This document shows positions 7,601 through 15,459 of a stretch of 15,459 nucleotides of DNA, in pieces. Position 1 is the first letter of the stretch; the number at the start of each line of letters is the position of its first letter. Both the position numbers and the translations under genes were made by a program. The notes under the pieces are model-generated. The model worked only from the letters and a program-made list of their open reading frames with translations. It made no database searches and was not told the origin of the DNA. This DNA is from an uncultured Clostridium sp. Lineage in GTDB: Bacteria; Bacillota; Clostridia; TANB77; CAG-508. The stretch lies in NCBI GenBank assembly GCA_900557045.1, contig USQY01000044.1, positions 1 through 15,459 on the forward strand. Direction: 5' to 3'.

Positions 7601-10600
7601 TCATTTTTACCGCAAACCCATAGGTTATCGTCATAATCTATAAAATACGCTACAGAATAACTGTTTGATACTGATTTAATTTTAATACCATTCAAATTAC
7701 TTTGTTCTGATGTAGTTATGCATATTGGTTCACTTATGTAATCTTCATCTGTTATGATTCCAGAATTTTTATTGCCATTATATCCCCAAACATAAACATT
7801 TCCATTTGAATCTAATGCATGTACTGTTTGATATGAATCCTCTAAATATGTTATTTTTAAATTTTCTAATATAGTTCCATTACTAATACATATTGGAGTA
7901 GTTGTATCTTCAGCGTACCATGTACCATATAATCTGCTTCCACAACACCATATTTTTCCATACTCATCAATAAAGTAAGTTCTCCCTTCTTGATCTGATG
8001 CATAAACAGTATTAATTTTCAAGTTATTAAATGGATGTCCTTCTATATCACTTAAGCATACTATTCCACTAGTAATGCTAGGGTTTCCTATACCATCTGA
8101 CCAAACTTTATAATTTTCATCTAATAATATGATATTCCCACTCCAAGAATTAGCTCCTTCTAAATCAATAAACTTTATCCCTGCTATCTCTGGATATAAT
8201 TCCTCTATTTTACACATAGTATGTGCTCTTTCATCACAGTCTTTGCTTGTCCAAACTTCTCCATCTTCTGTTATTGCATATATAGTGGCACCTACGACAA
8301 CACTCTTTTTAAATCCAACTCTTTTTTTAACTTCAACTTCCAAATTAGTTGAACTGTTTTGAACAATATTAACATTTTCAGGTACTTGTTTAATTACTCC
8401 ATATTTTTCAGTAACATCTGTTAAACCAACTAAGTAATTTCCTGTTTCTATTCCAGTAATATCTGTATATCCAGCTCTTAAGCTAATTGTATCTGTTGCA
8501 TTTGATAAATTGCTTCTTACATAATTACCACTAGATGTTTTTTCAAAAGTAAGTGTTTCATTTGTATTTACATCCAATATTTTGTATTTTGAACGTGGTA
8601 CAAATTCTTTTCCGTTTTCACTATTATATACTGTACTTAAACGTAAAGTTCCTCTTGGTTTATTTGTTAAAATTTCTATTCTAACAACTCTACTTGCACC
8701 TTCATATACTGTTAATACTTTATCTTCAGGTTTCAAATATCCATTTGGAACAGATATATTTTTAATAGTATATGTTCCAACAGGTAATCCATTAATTACT
8801 ACTTTTGTGTCATTTTTAGTTGTGTAAATATTATTTTCAAAAGGAAGTTTTACTTCATTTCCATTTGAATCAAATATTTTAAATTTAGCTTCTGGTATTA
8901 CTTCTCCATTTTCACCTGTTATATAAATAATTGATTTTGTAATACTTTCAATTTGTTTTGATTCCATTTTGCTATAATTATCTTTTCTAGTTTGTCCACC
9001 AAAACCAAATTCTGTATTAATAGTGTTTTGAATTCTTATTGTAACTTTAGATTCTTCTGCATCTTCTATTGTAAATAAATATTTTTCTTCTTGTGGTTGT
9101 ATATTAGTATATACATCATTTGTTTTTACTAAATATCCACTATTAATATATTTAGGTTTATATAATTCTTCTATTTGATATGTTCCTGGCACTATACCTC
9201 TAATTTTCCCTGAGTTATTAGAATCAAAAAATGTATAATATACCTCTTTAGTTTCTATATTAGTAATTTTAACTTCAAAGCTTTCATCTTCATTTAATTT
9301 AGCTTTTTGGAAATCTTCACTAGTAGCTTTTGTTCCATCTTTATTTAATATTTCTTTCTCCACAATTACCATTGTATTTTGCAATTCTTCAGGTTTTTCT
9401 ATTTCAAAATTTGCATAACCTGTATTGCTTACTGGAACTTCTACTAATTGTGGCATATCTTTTATATACCCTTGTGGAACTTCAAGTTGTTCTACTAAGT
9501 AATTTCCTGCAAATATATTTCTAATTTCTGAATATCCAGCAACTGCAGTTAGTTCAGTTGTTTGGCCTATTTTTGTGTATGTTAAATCTGAATTTAACTC
9601 TATCTGTGTTACACCATATCTTATAGGAGCTAATTCTCCACCTTCTGGTACAGTTTTTGTTGTTATTTCTAATTTCCCAAGACCTCTTTTATTTTCAATT
9701 TTCAATAATAAAGGATTATTTTCTGTATTTTGTTTTTTAATATCTACTTCAATTGGATCTACTTGAATATAATATTCTGGAACTGTTTCGTCTACCTCAA
9801 CTAATTCATATTCTCCACCAGCTTGTATTGCACCAGATTTTCCTACTGCATATGTTACTCCATTTATTTCTTCTATTGAATTAATTTCTATAATTTCTTC
9901 CACAGCTTTACCAGTTGTGTCTTTTCCATATAATTTAAACTTAATTCCTAATGCTTTTTCAGAATCCTTTCCCTCTAGTGTTTTTAATATTTTTACATAT
10001 CCATTTGCATTTTCATTATGAATATTTGCTTCATAACATTTATTAAATTCTACATTTACAGTTATTGGCTCATCAGATTTAATTAATCCATATTTTGCAT
10101 TAAAATAATCTGATTCAACTTCCTCAACTGTATATTCACCTAGGTATAATCCTGTTATTAGTAATTCACCATTTGCTGGAAAACTAAATATTTCATCATA
10201 TTTAGTATTATAATATGTGTTATCACATTTAATTCTAACTTTAAATTTACTTAAATCTACACCTGTTGCAGCTGTTTTCTTTATTCTTATACTTCCTGCT
10301 TTCCAATTATTTGAAATTGGTATATTTAATACTTGATTATTTTCTGTTAATTCTCTTGTTACAGAAATTGCAACATATCTTTCAATTTCTGTTTCTTCTA
10401 TTTTAGGCATGTTTTTCTCTTCTATTTTGTATTTACCTAATGGCATGTTATTTAAAGTAATTTTAGCTGTTCTATTATCACTACCTATTTCAACATCAAT
10501 TTTTTCATTATTTGAATAATCACTTCCTATAATTACTCTTGTTGTTGAATTTAAAGATGTTTTTTCACCTTGTTTATTATTATATTCAATACAGTTTCCT

Positions 10601-13600
10601 CCAGTTATTTCAAACTCTAAACCTTGTACTGTATCTCCTTCTGGAACTGTTTTTTGTATAACTATTTGGCCTTTTGCTATTTTATTTTCTACTTCATATA
10701 TCATTGTTCCATTAACTACTTTTTCATTGTTTATTTCAATTGGTGTACTATCAATATACCAACCATAAACTCCCCATTTTTCTTCTATTGTATATGTTCC
10801 ATATTGAATGCCATAAAATGTTGCTATACCTGTTTGGGCATCTGTAGTTGCTGTAGCCTCAAATCCTTTATCATTAGTTAATTTAAATGATACTTGTCCT
10901 TGTTGTTCATTTGTATCTTCCCATTTTTTATGAATTTCTAAGTTAACCTTTTTTAATTTATTTTCTGCTTCTATTATTTCTGGTGTTGCTGTTCCATTTT
11001 CAATTAATACATCTGTATACTCTATACCTTTATAATCATCAAATTCTGAAATTTCTATTACTTCATATAATCCTTGTGGTACATTTGTTAAATTTATTTT
11101 TCCCTCAGTATCTGTTTCAATTATCCCTTCTGTATCTGTTTGGCCAGGTAATACTAATGTTTCTTGTGTACTTTTATTTACAAATTTAAATTTTATACCT
11201 TTTAATGAAATACCATTTGGTGCTGTTCCTAATTCATAATTTTCAAACTTTTTGGCTAATTGTATTGTTCCATTTGGATTTCCTTTTTTTACATATGCTG
11301 GTGTACCTTCTAGAGTTTTTTGCTCGTTATTTGCTACACTAGTATATTGTACTGCAGTTGTTGCACCAGAAATTCCCTCTTGGTCAGGCATTGTCATTTC
11401 GTATTGAACACTTACTGTTGTACCAGAATTTATTATATAATCATCATTAAATTTAACTTGCAATGTCTTTACTGTAGACATATCTGTTACATTGTTATCA
11501 AATGTTGTAGAAAAATCCTCGTTTCCAGTTGTTCCATATCCTATTGTATAATTTGAAGGATCCACCTCTGTTTGTGTATAACGATTTTCAATATATACTT
11601 TTATATTGTTTAGATTAGTTAATGATATTGTAGAATTTATTGTTCCTTCATTTGTAATTTTTTTATTGTTTGCAATTGGTAATCTTACTATAAGATTTGT
11701 ATTTTTAACTCTATCTCCTTCAACTTTTATTGAACTTGCATACTTTACTATCTCATTACCTTTAAACAGTAATGGATTTTTTTCAGAAGATGGAAGTGAC
11801 TCTCCTATATCTCCTTCTCCAGGAATACATTCTATTCCTTGTATATTATATATTGCAGTTTTTGTATCTATAACTGAACTTTGTATAATTTCAAAATCAT
11901 CAGATATAGCTAATACATATTTAGGTGTTAGCTCTTCATTATTTACTACTTTGCTAAAATTATATGTATTAACTTTTTTATTATAAATATAATTTTCATT
12001 ATCTGTTATCATATATGCATATACAGTTTGTATCTCATTTGGGAATTCTTCTATTAACTTTCTATTATGTGTAATTGTTAATATGCAATCCCCCATCTTC
12101 TCAGCATCATATGTTCCTTCCATATCTATAACCAAGAAATTTTCATTTTCAATTTTTTCCTGTTTCCAATCTTTTATGTATAATTTTCCATTTGTTCCAC
12201 AACTTAATTGTACTTTGAAATTTCTATATTCATAACAATTTGGTAATTTTATAAAAATTTTAGGATTAACATTTTTTATTTTTTTATCTAATTTATGTTC
12301 ACTATTAAAATTTATTGTAAAGTTTTTTCTACGCCAAAAACCATATTCACTAGCACTTCCATTATATTGGTCTCCTAATTTTAAGTAACCATATGACATA
12401 TAATTATCTTTTATAAATTCCACATTTATTGTTGCATTATTCTGACAATCTGCACTTAAAATATTATCTGTACCACTTACCTTATATAAAGCAGTTTGAT
12501 ATCTTTTTATAGCTCTAATATTTTCTATTTGTTCTTGTGTTATTTTTTCTTTTAATTTTTCTATATCTATATTCCATGTTGTTTCCCATATTATTAAATC
12601 TTTATAGTCTCTTACATAAGTACTATTATATCCAGTTACTACAGCAAAATACTCTGTTATGTTTTCTTCTGCATTTGCTTCATATTTATTATTTTCTGCT
12701 GTTGCTGTAAAAAATGGTGAATTTACTCCAACTACATCTCCCTTTTTATAAAAATCTACCCTTTTTACCATTTTATCAAATTTATTTATTTCTATTTTGT
12801 TAAGAGTCATTTCTGTATTATCTAAATTAACCGTTTTATAGTCTTCCCCATCTCTGTATTTTACTGTAGCTTTTTTGTTACCTTCATTATAGTTATAAAC
12901 ATATAAACTATTTTTTGCTTCTTCTTCAGCTACACCTATAAGTCCTTTTACTTGTGTTTCATATGTTGCAGTTAATTTATTGTTTTTTATCTCATCTAAT
13001 AATAATGTATCATTTTTATTTATTCCCTTTATCCAAGTATCATAATCATTAGCAATACTTGTTCCAGATGTTTTACTCCATAGGTTAATAGATTGTTCAT
13101 CAGACATTATATATTTATATTTTTCTTTTTTATACTCTATTCCTTCTTTAGTTACTGTTGTAGTGAAACCTTCTACATTAGCACTAAAGTTTGTAGTTAT
13201 TAAAGTTGAACCTGTTCCTAATTGTTCTGTATCTTCAACTACTTTGTAATATATTACTATTTCTATTTTAGAATTTATATTTTGCAATTCTGTATTATTA
13301 TATTCTTCAACACTATTGCCTCTTTGTATTTTTAAATAAGTAGTACCATCACTTTCTCTAACAGTATTAATTGTATACCCCAAGTTCTCAAATTCTGTTT
13401 TGTTTGTTACAGATATAATTAAATTTTCTTCATTATTTAAAATAGTATTACTTATTCCTGTTGGTGAAGTTCTATTTACTTTTAATTCTATATCTGTAAA
13501 ATTTTCATTAACTGTTTTAATTGGAACATTATAAAATAATCTAACCCCATTTAAACTCCAATTTATTGGATTATTATATTCCTTTAATGAAGTTTCGTAT

Positions 13601-14184
13601 TTTTGATATTTATACTCTGTTCCTGCAGAAAAGCTAGTAATTATTGGGCTAGGAGTTACATGTGCTGTTAATATTTTTGTTTCATTTACATTTACTATTT
13701 GTTTAGTATTTGGATCTTCATATTCTCCTATTAATGTTATTTGTAGTGTTTTATCATATTCAGATAAATCATCTGTTCTATCAAATAATACTTTTATATT
13801 TCCGTTAGCAACATATCCTGAATTCATTGGCTTATTAAATTTTATATTTTTGTTTCCAACTGTTGCATCATTTAATTCATCAAAATATATTTTTGCACTT
13901 GGTAATGTTCTATTTTCAGTAATATCTTCTGCAAATATTTGTAAATTTCTAAATACTGGTCCCCCTGAAAGAGTTAAACCATAATTAATATTTACATATT
14001 TATTACTTAATACATTTATTGTATTATCTCCGTCTTTCCAATTTACTTTTAAGTCTGCATATTTATCTACATTATTATCTGCTTTTACATTCATAAATGG
14101 AATAAAAAAAGTTGCTAACGTAGATGTTACTATTATGCAAATTAATATCATTTTAAATTTCGAATTCAACATTTTTCCTTTCAT
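4606..14184 (-). CDS. Giant secreted surface protein: unknown N-terminal region, about nine SpaA/CnaB-like domains, RCC1-like propeller array
   Basis: The protein has 3192 residues. Residues 1-36 are a signal peptide (basic start, hydrophobic core, likely cut after VKA). Residues 37-965 are Asn/Thr/Ile-rich, beta-strand-like sequence that I cannot assign. From about 970 to 1955 there are about nine SpaA/CnaB-type domains, beginning near 970, 1080, 1172, 1298, 1395, 1501, 1604, 1749 and 1845. They show recurring openings such as IQLAKKF, LEIHKKW, IVIQKTVPEG, IRIKKTA and VKILKTL, and closings such as G.Y.IEE or G.Y.VE; some keep the Lys and Glu positions expected for isopeptide bonds. From about 1957 to the C-terminus at least 23 RCC1-like blades follow the pattern A[IVL]D..GK[VL]W.WG.N, enough for about three seven-blade propellers. 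Blades at about 2730-2940 are degenerate. There is no LPXTG-type motif, C-terminal membrane helix or S-layer domain, so attachment is unexplained. AGGAGG at 14193-14198 lies eight bases from the ATG. Adhesion or ligand binding is the likely role, by inference. Confidence 0.85.
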   Translation of the reverse strand: MKGKMLNSKFKMILICIIVTSTLATFFIPFMNVKADNNVDKYADLKVNWKDGDNTINVLSNKYVNINYGLTLSGGPVFRNLQIFAEDITENRTLPSAKIYFDELNDATVGNKNIKFNKPMNSGYVANGNIKVLFDRTDDLSEYDKTLQITLIGEYEDPNTKQIVNVNETKILTAHVTPSPIITSFSAGTEYKYQKYETSLKEYNNPINWSLNGVRLFYNVPIKTVNENFTDIELKVNRTSPTGISNTILNNEENLIISVTNKTEFENLGYTINTVRESDGTTYLKIQRGNSVEEYNNTELQNINSKIEIVIYYKVVEDTEQLGTGSTLITTNFSANVEGFTTTVTKEGIEYKKEKYKYIMSDEQSINLWSKTSGTSIANDYDTWIKGINKNDTLLLDEIKNNKLTATYETQVKGLIGVAEEEAKNSLYVYNYNEGNKKATVKYRDGEDYKTVNLDNTEMTLNKIEINKFDKMVKRVDFYKKGDVVGVNSPFFTATAENNKYEANAEENITEYFAVVTGYNSTYVRDYKDLIIWETTWNIDIEKLKEKITQEQIENIRAIKRYQTALYKVSGTDNILSADCQNNATINVEFIKDNYMSYGYLKLGDQYNGSASEYGFWRRKNFTINFNSEHKLDKKIKNVNPKIFIKLPNCYEYRNFKVQLSCGTNGKLYIKDWKQEKIENENFLVIDMEGTYDAEKMGDCILTITHNRKLIEEFPNEIQTVYAYMITDNENYIYNKKVNTYNFSKVVNNEELTPKYVLAISDDFEIIQSSVIDTKTAIYNIQGIECIPGEGDIGESLPSSEKNPLLFKGNEIVKYASSIKVEGDRVKNTNLIVRLPIANNKKITNEGTINSTISLTNLNNIKVYIENRYTQTEVDPSNYTIGYGTTGNEDFSTTFDNNVTDMSTVKTLQVKFNDDYIINSGTTVSVQYEMTMPDQEGISGATTAVQYTSVANNEQKTLEGTPAYVKKGNPNGTIQLAKKFENYELGTAPNGISLKGIKFKFVNKSTQETLVLPGQTDTEGIIETDTEGKINLTNVPQGLYEVIEISEFDDYKGIEYTDVLIENGTATPEIIEAENKLKKVNLEIHKKWEDTNEQQGQVSFKLTNDKGFEATATTDAQTGIATFYGIQYGTYTIEEKWGVYGWYIDSTPIEINNEKVVNGTMIYEVENKIAKGQIVIQKTVPEGDTVQGLEFEITGGNCIEYNNKQGEKTSLNSTTRVIIGSDYSNNEKIDVEIGSDNRTAKITLNNMPLGKYKIEEKNMPKIEETEIERYVAISVTRELTENNQVLNIPISNNWKAGSIRIKKTAATGVDLSKFKVRIKCDNTYYNTKYDEIFSFPANGELLITGLYLGEYTVEEVESDYFNAKYGLIKSDEPITVNVEFNKCYEANIHNENANGYVKILKTLEGKDSEKALGIKFKLYGKDTTGKAVEEIIEINSIEEINGVTYAVGKSGAIQAGGEYELVEVDETVPEYYIQVDPIEVDIKKQNTENNPLLLKIENKRGLGKLEITTKTVPEGGELAPIRYGVTQIELNSDLTYTKIGQTTELTAVAGYSEIRNIFAGNYLVEQLEVPQGYIKDMPQLVEVPVSNTGYANFEIEKPEELQNTMVIVEKEILNKDGTKATSEDFQKAKLNEDESFEVKITNIETKEVYYTFFDSNNSGKIRGIVPGTYQIEELYKPKYINSGYLVKTNDVYTNIQPQEEKYLFTIEDAEESKVTIRIQNTINTEFGFGGQTRKDNYSKMESKQIESITKSIIYITGENGEVIPEAKFKIFDSNGNEVKLPFENNIYTTKNDTKVVINGLPVGTYTIKNISVPNGYLKPEDKVLTVYEGASRVVRIEILTNKPRGTLRLSTVYNSENGKEFVPRSKYKILDVNTNETLTFEKTSSGNYVRSNLSNATDTISLRAGYTDITGIETGNYLVGLTDVTEKYGVIKQVPENVNIVQNSSTNLEVEVKKRVGFKKSVVVGATIYAITEDGEVWTSKDCDERAHTMCKIEELYPEIAGIKFIDLEGANSWSGNIILLDENYKVWSDGIGNPSITSGIVCLSDIEGHPFNNLKINTVYASDQEGRTYFIDEYGKIWCCGSRLYGTWYAEDTTTPICISNGTILENLKITYLEDSYQTVHALDSNGNVYVWGYNGNKNSGIITDEDYISEPICITTSEQSNLNGIKIKSVSNSYSVAYFIDYDDNLWVCGKNDNGLLGIGSTDSEKYIDNPICITKQQDNALYNVKVKFVQADFYMTAIVDENGKVWSWGDNYCGRCGTSINKEKIINLPICISNLDENELSTTKIKSISRSRLRITSAVDENGYLWCWGGYTDDLPFGCDVTIRGVEPKRLNLQQKSYFSLFDIEDIVVSNNGCVAIDKDGKLWRWGCTFGLTYGYARYATTVEPKNYNSSILGSYIENVNIKDYCSGNFSTIFLDTNNKVWIMSDLGNGYNEFGKDEETDYYYFASGRNLLPLCISDMEDSILYAKQIKFVTVSRNGSYTEFAVIDDKGKLYTAGSSTSTCLGYEPSTEGDYTKFDCVNDKYSELKDVKFEKVSVSGRTMTAIDSTGKVWTWGDVREKQTLGISTESTDFTVGSANCISPKQITAFGNTRIVDLDVTCINSGGIALDEYGKVWTWGVNNGIKDNTDTITPICLSNEENILKGKIIVKVKIGNGFSVALDENGKVYAWSESGFQSISSITPIEIENITAKDIYAGGTTLIVKDTNNDLWAMGKNENGEVGVGHKESISKLTKVTGLSENKIYDVHVKEIIDENNILCQDGENYKLISLLNGKFGSEMGAKQYEKVGKYEFVIGNDKYLYMKGEKTGYANYAKVCTRKVNKILCTTTNEVILLDETGNLLSIEPSRIGTGTYYGSNYVNYQYTLLATKGTDAISDAWAKRFDGGVILFIQRESGKLYFIAKKTTTNNVDLSQYSYLSGISNISDVTTEQEIVGYTGSEIKEMYITMQNVYCTDSNNKLYAWGKGNIGNGSSTGSTTPVIILENVNKFSNFSTTGNEINAVIDTQGNLWTWGPNTYGVLGNKKTSGTELTPVNISEYSGLGKINSVAIDGYMMAAVDESGKLFTWGYNSYYRLGQNNKTKNAEPQCIYEGLTNATLEVISIANNRTAIIAKTNDGKLVSWYKDKRNVYTNVKDFYITNMPETTITDGLILKTDGKLYMYKSGVETCINDEAILKNNLAKRFVLLEDAKFYE

Positions 14185-14192
14185 AGTGGTTT

Positions 14193-14246
14193 CCTCCTAT
14201 TTTTTTATGGTAATTTATATATACAATCTTTTTGTACTTTTTTCAA
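14193..14246 (-). promoter_or_regulatory. Candidate promoter and ribosome binding site of the giant gene
   Basis: On the minus strand TTGAAA (14241-14246) and TATATA (14218-14223) are separated by 17 bases, with runs of A upstream of the -35 that could act as an UP element. The leader would be only about 26 bases and contains AGGAGG (14193-14198). The -10 departs from consensus at its last two positions, so the call is tentative. Confidence 0.45.
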
Positions 14247-14496
14247 TACATACTTTTTTGTAGAATTAAGTATCTTTTTTAGGGATTTTTTGTTTTTTAC
14301 TATTTATTACATTTTGTTTACATTTTTGTTTTATTTTTGTAATAATTTCTATTTAATTGATTTTCTTTTAGGGAATAACAACTTTCAACATTCATACCAA
14401 AATTTTATTTTTTCTATAACTTTGTTAAAAACAATGTCCATATCATATTAATTTTATTTATAAAAGTTACTTAAGTAAACATAATTTTTTGTTTTT
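14247..14496. other. AT-rich divergent intergenic region
   Basis: Between the leftward promoter of the giant gene and the rightward promoter of the dockerin-like gene there are about 250 bases rich in T runs on the plus strand. I see no open reading frame or RNA gene here; the one distinct element is the 12-bp palindrome at 14467-14478. Confidence 0.6.
14467..14478. promoter_or_regulatory. 12-bp perfect palindrome, candidate operator
   Basis: TTACTTAAGTAA is a perfect palindrome ending 18 bases before the -35 of the downstream gene, a position suited to an activator. Palindromes this short and AT-rich can arise by chance in such DNA. Confidence 0.3.
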
Positions 14497-14525
14497 TTGA
14501 CTTATTTCCCACTTTATGGTATAAT
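14497..14525 (+). promoter_or_regulatory. Sigma-A type promoter of the dockerin-like secreted protein gene
   Basis: TTGACT (14497-14502, one mismatch to consensus) and a perfect TATAAT (14520-14525) are exactly 17 bases apart. The leader is about 60 bases, and AAGGGAGG at 14578-14585 lies seven bases before the ATG at 14593. Confidence 0.78.
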
Positions 14526-14592
14526 TATCTCATGAATACTTTTATGGTATTTTACGTACATTGAAAATTATTATACTAAGGGAGGAATTTCC

Positions 14593-15459
14593 ATGAAAAA
14601 ACTATTACTTTTAGTAACTCTTATGAGTTCAGCAATCGCTTTGGCATCACCTGCTTCTGCAAATGCAGTTAATGCGGTTTCGATAGCCAATACCACTAAG
14701 TCTGATTCAACAGTAGAATCAACCGAGATTAATTCTGGTTGTTTCTTCACAGATTCTCATAGTAATATATGGGAATTTGTAAAAATCCCGTCAAGCAACA
14801 TAGACTCAAACACCGGTATCACAGCTTACAAATATAGTGGTGAAACTCCTTCATATGTCCATGAATATGGATTTATGAATAGTCAGGGTATTTCTAATAT
14901 CACATATGATGATATTATTAATTGTAAGCGGATTATATTAGAAAAAAACAAATCTAGTGAAGTTGTTAAAAAGTATGATATGTATCCTGACGGATGTATT
15001 GATATTATTGATGCAACTCTTATGTATCAGTATTATATCTCTACACCATATAACTTTGTGTCTAATGGTACAAAGAGCATGGATTCCAATACTTTTTGGA
15101 AAATTTTCGAGCAAAAAGCAAGTACAGGTGAAAACAAAATTACTATTGTGTACGGCGATGTTCCAGCATCCACTACAGTAGATTCTACCTCAACTACTGC
15201 TAACACAACTACTTCAACTACTGCTGGCACATCTACTTCAGCAAAAAACACTTCAACTACTGCTGCCACATCTTCTTCAGCAAAAACCATTTCAACTACT
15301 GCTAGCACATCTACTTCAGTAAGAACTACTTCAACTACTGCTGCCACATCTACTTCAGTAAGAACTACTTCAACTACTGCTAGCACATCTACTTCAGTAA
15401 GAACTACTTCAACTACTGCTGCCACATCTACTTCAGTAAGAACTACTTCAACTACTGCT
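14593..15459 (+). CDS. Secreted protein with dockerin-like segment and Ser/Thr-rich repeat tail, cut by window end
   Basis: 289 residues are visible, with no stop before the edge. Residues 1-23 are a signal peptide (KK, Leu-rich core, likely cut after ASA). Residues 24-90 are a region I do not recognise. Residues 95-150 look like a dockerin module. The second half has D129, D133, G134, I136, D137 and D140 in the order of a dockerin calcium loop (DMYPDGCIDIID), with Tyr in place of Asn at loop position 3, followed by the helix ATLMYQYYI. The first half (NSQGISNITYDDIINCKRIIL) keeps the helix pattern, but its calcium loop is decayed. After about residue 190 the chain is a Ser/Thr/Ala-rich linker made of 13-residue repeats. 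Dockerins bind cohesins in cellulosome-like complexes; whether this one still does is uncertain. Codons such as GCG, TCG, CCG, CGG and AGC are commoner here than in neighbouring genes, suggesting a different origin. What follows the linker is outside the window. Confidence 0.72.
   Translation, partial: MKKLLLLVTLMSSAIALASPASANAVNAVSIANTTKSDSTVESTEINSGCFFTDSHSNIWEFVKIPSSNIDSNTGITAYKYSGETPSYVHEYGFMNSQGISNITYDDIINCKRIILEKNKSSEVVKKYDMYPDGCIDIIDATLMYQYYISTPYNFVSNGTKSMDSNTFWKIFEQKASTGENKITIVYGDVPASTTVDSTSTTANTTTSTTAGTSTSAKNTSTTAATSSSAKTISTTASTSTSVRTTSTTAATSTSVRTTSTTASTSTSVRTTSTTAATSTSVRTTSTTA
15190..15459 (+). repeat. 39-bp coding tandem repeats (13-residue Ser/Thr-rich unit)
   Basis: After a short first unit (15190-15213), 39-bp units begin at 15214, 15253, 15292, 15331, 15370 and 15409, and a cut one begins at 15448. 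The consensus residue unit is STTAxTSTSVRTT. The early units are diverged (SAKNT, SAKTI). Units 3-6 differ only by an alternating AGC or GCC codon, so 15292-15369 and 15370-15447 are identical 78-bp blocks. This indicates a recent duplication of a two-unit block. Confidence 0.93.

Noticed and set aside
4606..8320. RCC1-like region taken as eukaryotic sequence or contamination
   Set aside because: RCC1-like propellers are known in many bacterial surface proteins. The frame is continuous with a bacterial signal peptide and SpaA-like domains, and the composition matches the rest of the window.
5138..11986. Many short plus-strand open frames inside the giant gene
   Set aside because: They are antisense to a continuous 3192-codon frame with clear domain structure. 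None shows recognisable domains.
15033..15425. Minus-strand open frame of 130 codons rich in Val, Ala and Glu
   Set aside because: It is the antisense of the Ser/Thr repeat and signal-bearing gene on the plus strand. It exists only because the 39-bp repeats are free of stops, and it has no ribosome binding site.

Overview
The window looks like low-GC Firmicutes DNA, most likely from an anaerobic, host-associated Clostridia-type bacterium. It is very AT-rich, has strong AGGAGG ribosome binding sites and sigma-A type promoters, and carries Gram-positive surface-protein architectures (thioester domain, SpaA/CnaB-like repeats, a sortase-type C-terminal signal). The species cannot be named from the sequence alone.

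Layout, left to right. Positions 1-1137 (minus) hold the N-terminal part of a thioester-domain (TED) surface adhesin that runs off the left edge. Positions 1472-2527 (plus) hold prfA, peptide chain release factor 1, with its own promoter; it ends in a hairpin that can work as a bidirectional terminator. Next is an array of 36-bp AT-rich tandem repeats (about 2577-2785). Two minus-strand surface-protein genes follow (2800-3459 and 3508-4209). They form a small operon with a clear promoter near 4273-4301, and both look like TasA/CalY (camelysin)-type fibre proteins; the upstream one ends in a TPQTG sortase-type anchor. A perfect 15-bp inverted repeat (4430-4466) separates them from a 9.6-kb minus-strand gene (4606-14184). 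That gene encodes a 3192-residue secreted protein: signal peptide, about 930 residues of unrecognised beta-rich sequence, about nine SpaA/CnaB-like domains, and at least 23 RCC1-like propeller blades. It has no visible wall anchor.

A divergent promoter region leads to a plus-strand gene (14593 to the right edge). It encodes a secreted protein with a dockerin-like calcium-loop segment and a Ser/Thr-rich 39-bp repeat array that is cut by the window end. Its base and codon use are less AT-biased than the rest of the window.

Taken together, this is a cell-surface locus around a lone housekeeping gene. A plausible but unproven reading is that the giant protein is the host- or partner-facing adhesin, the two TasA-like proteins are fibre or anchor components, and the TED protein adds covalent attachment. 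No sortase and no SipW-type signal peptidase lies in the window, so the processing enzymes must be encoded elsewhere.
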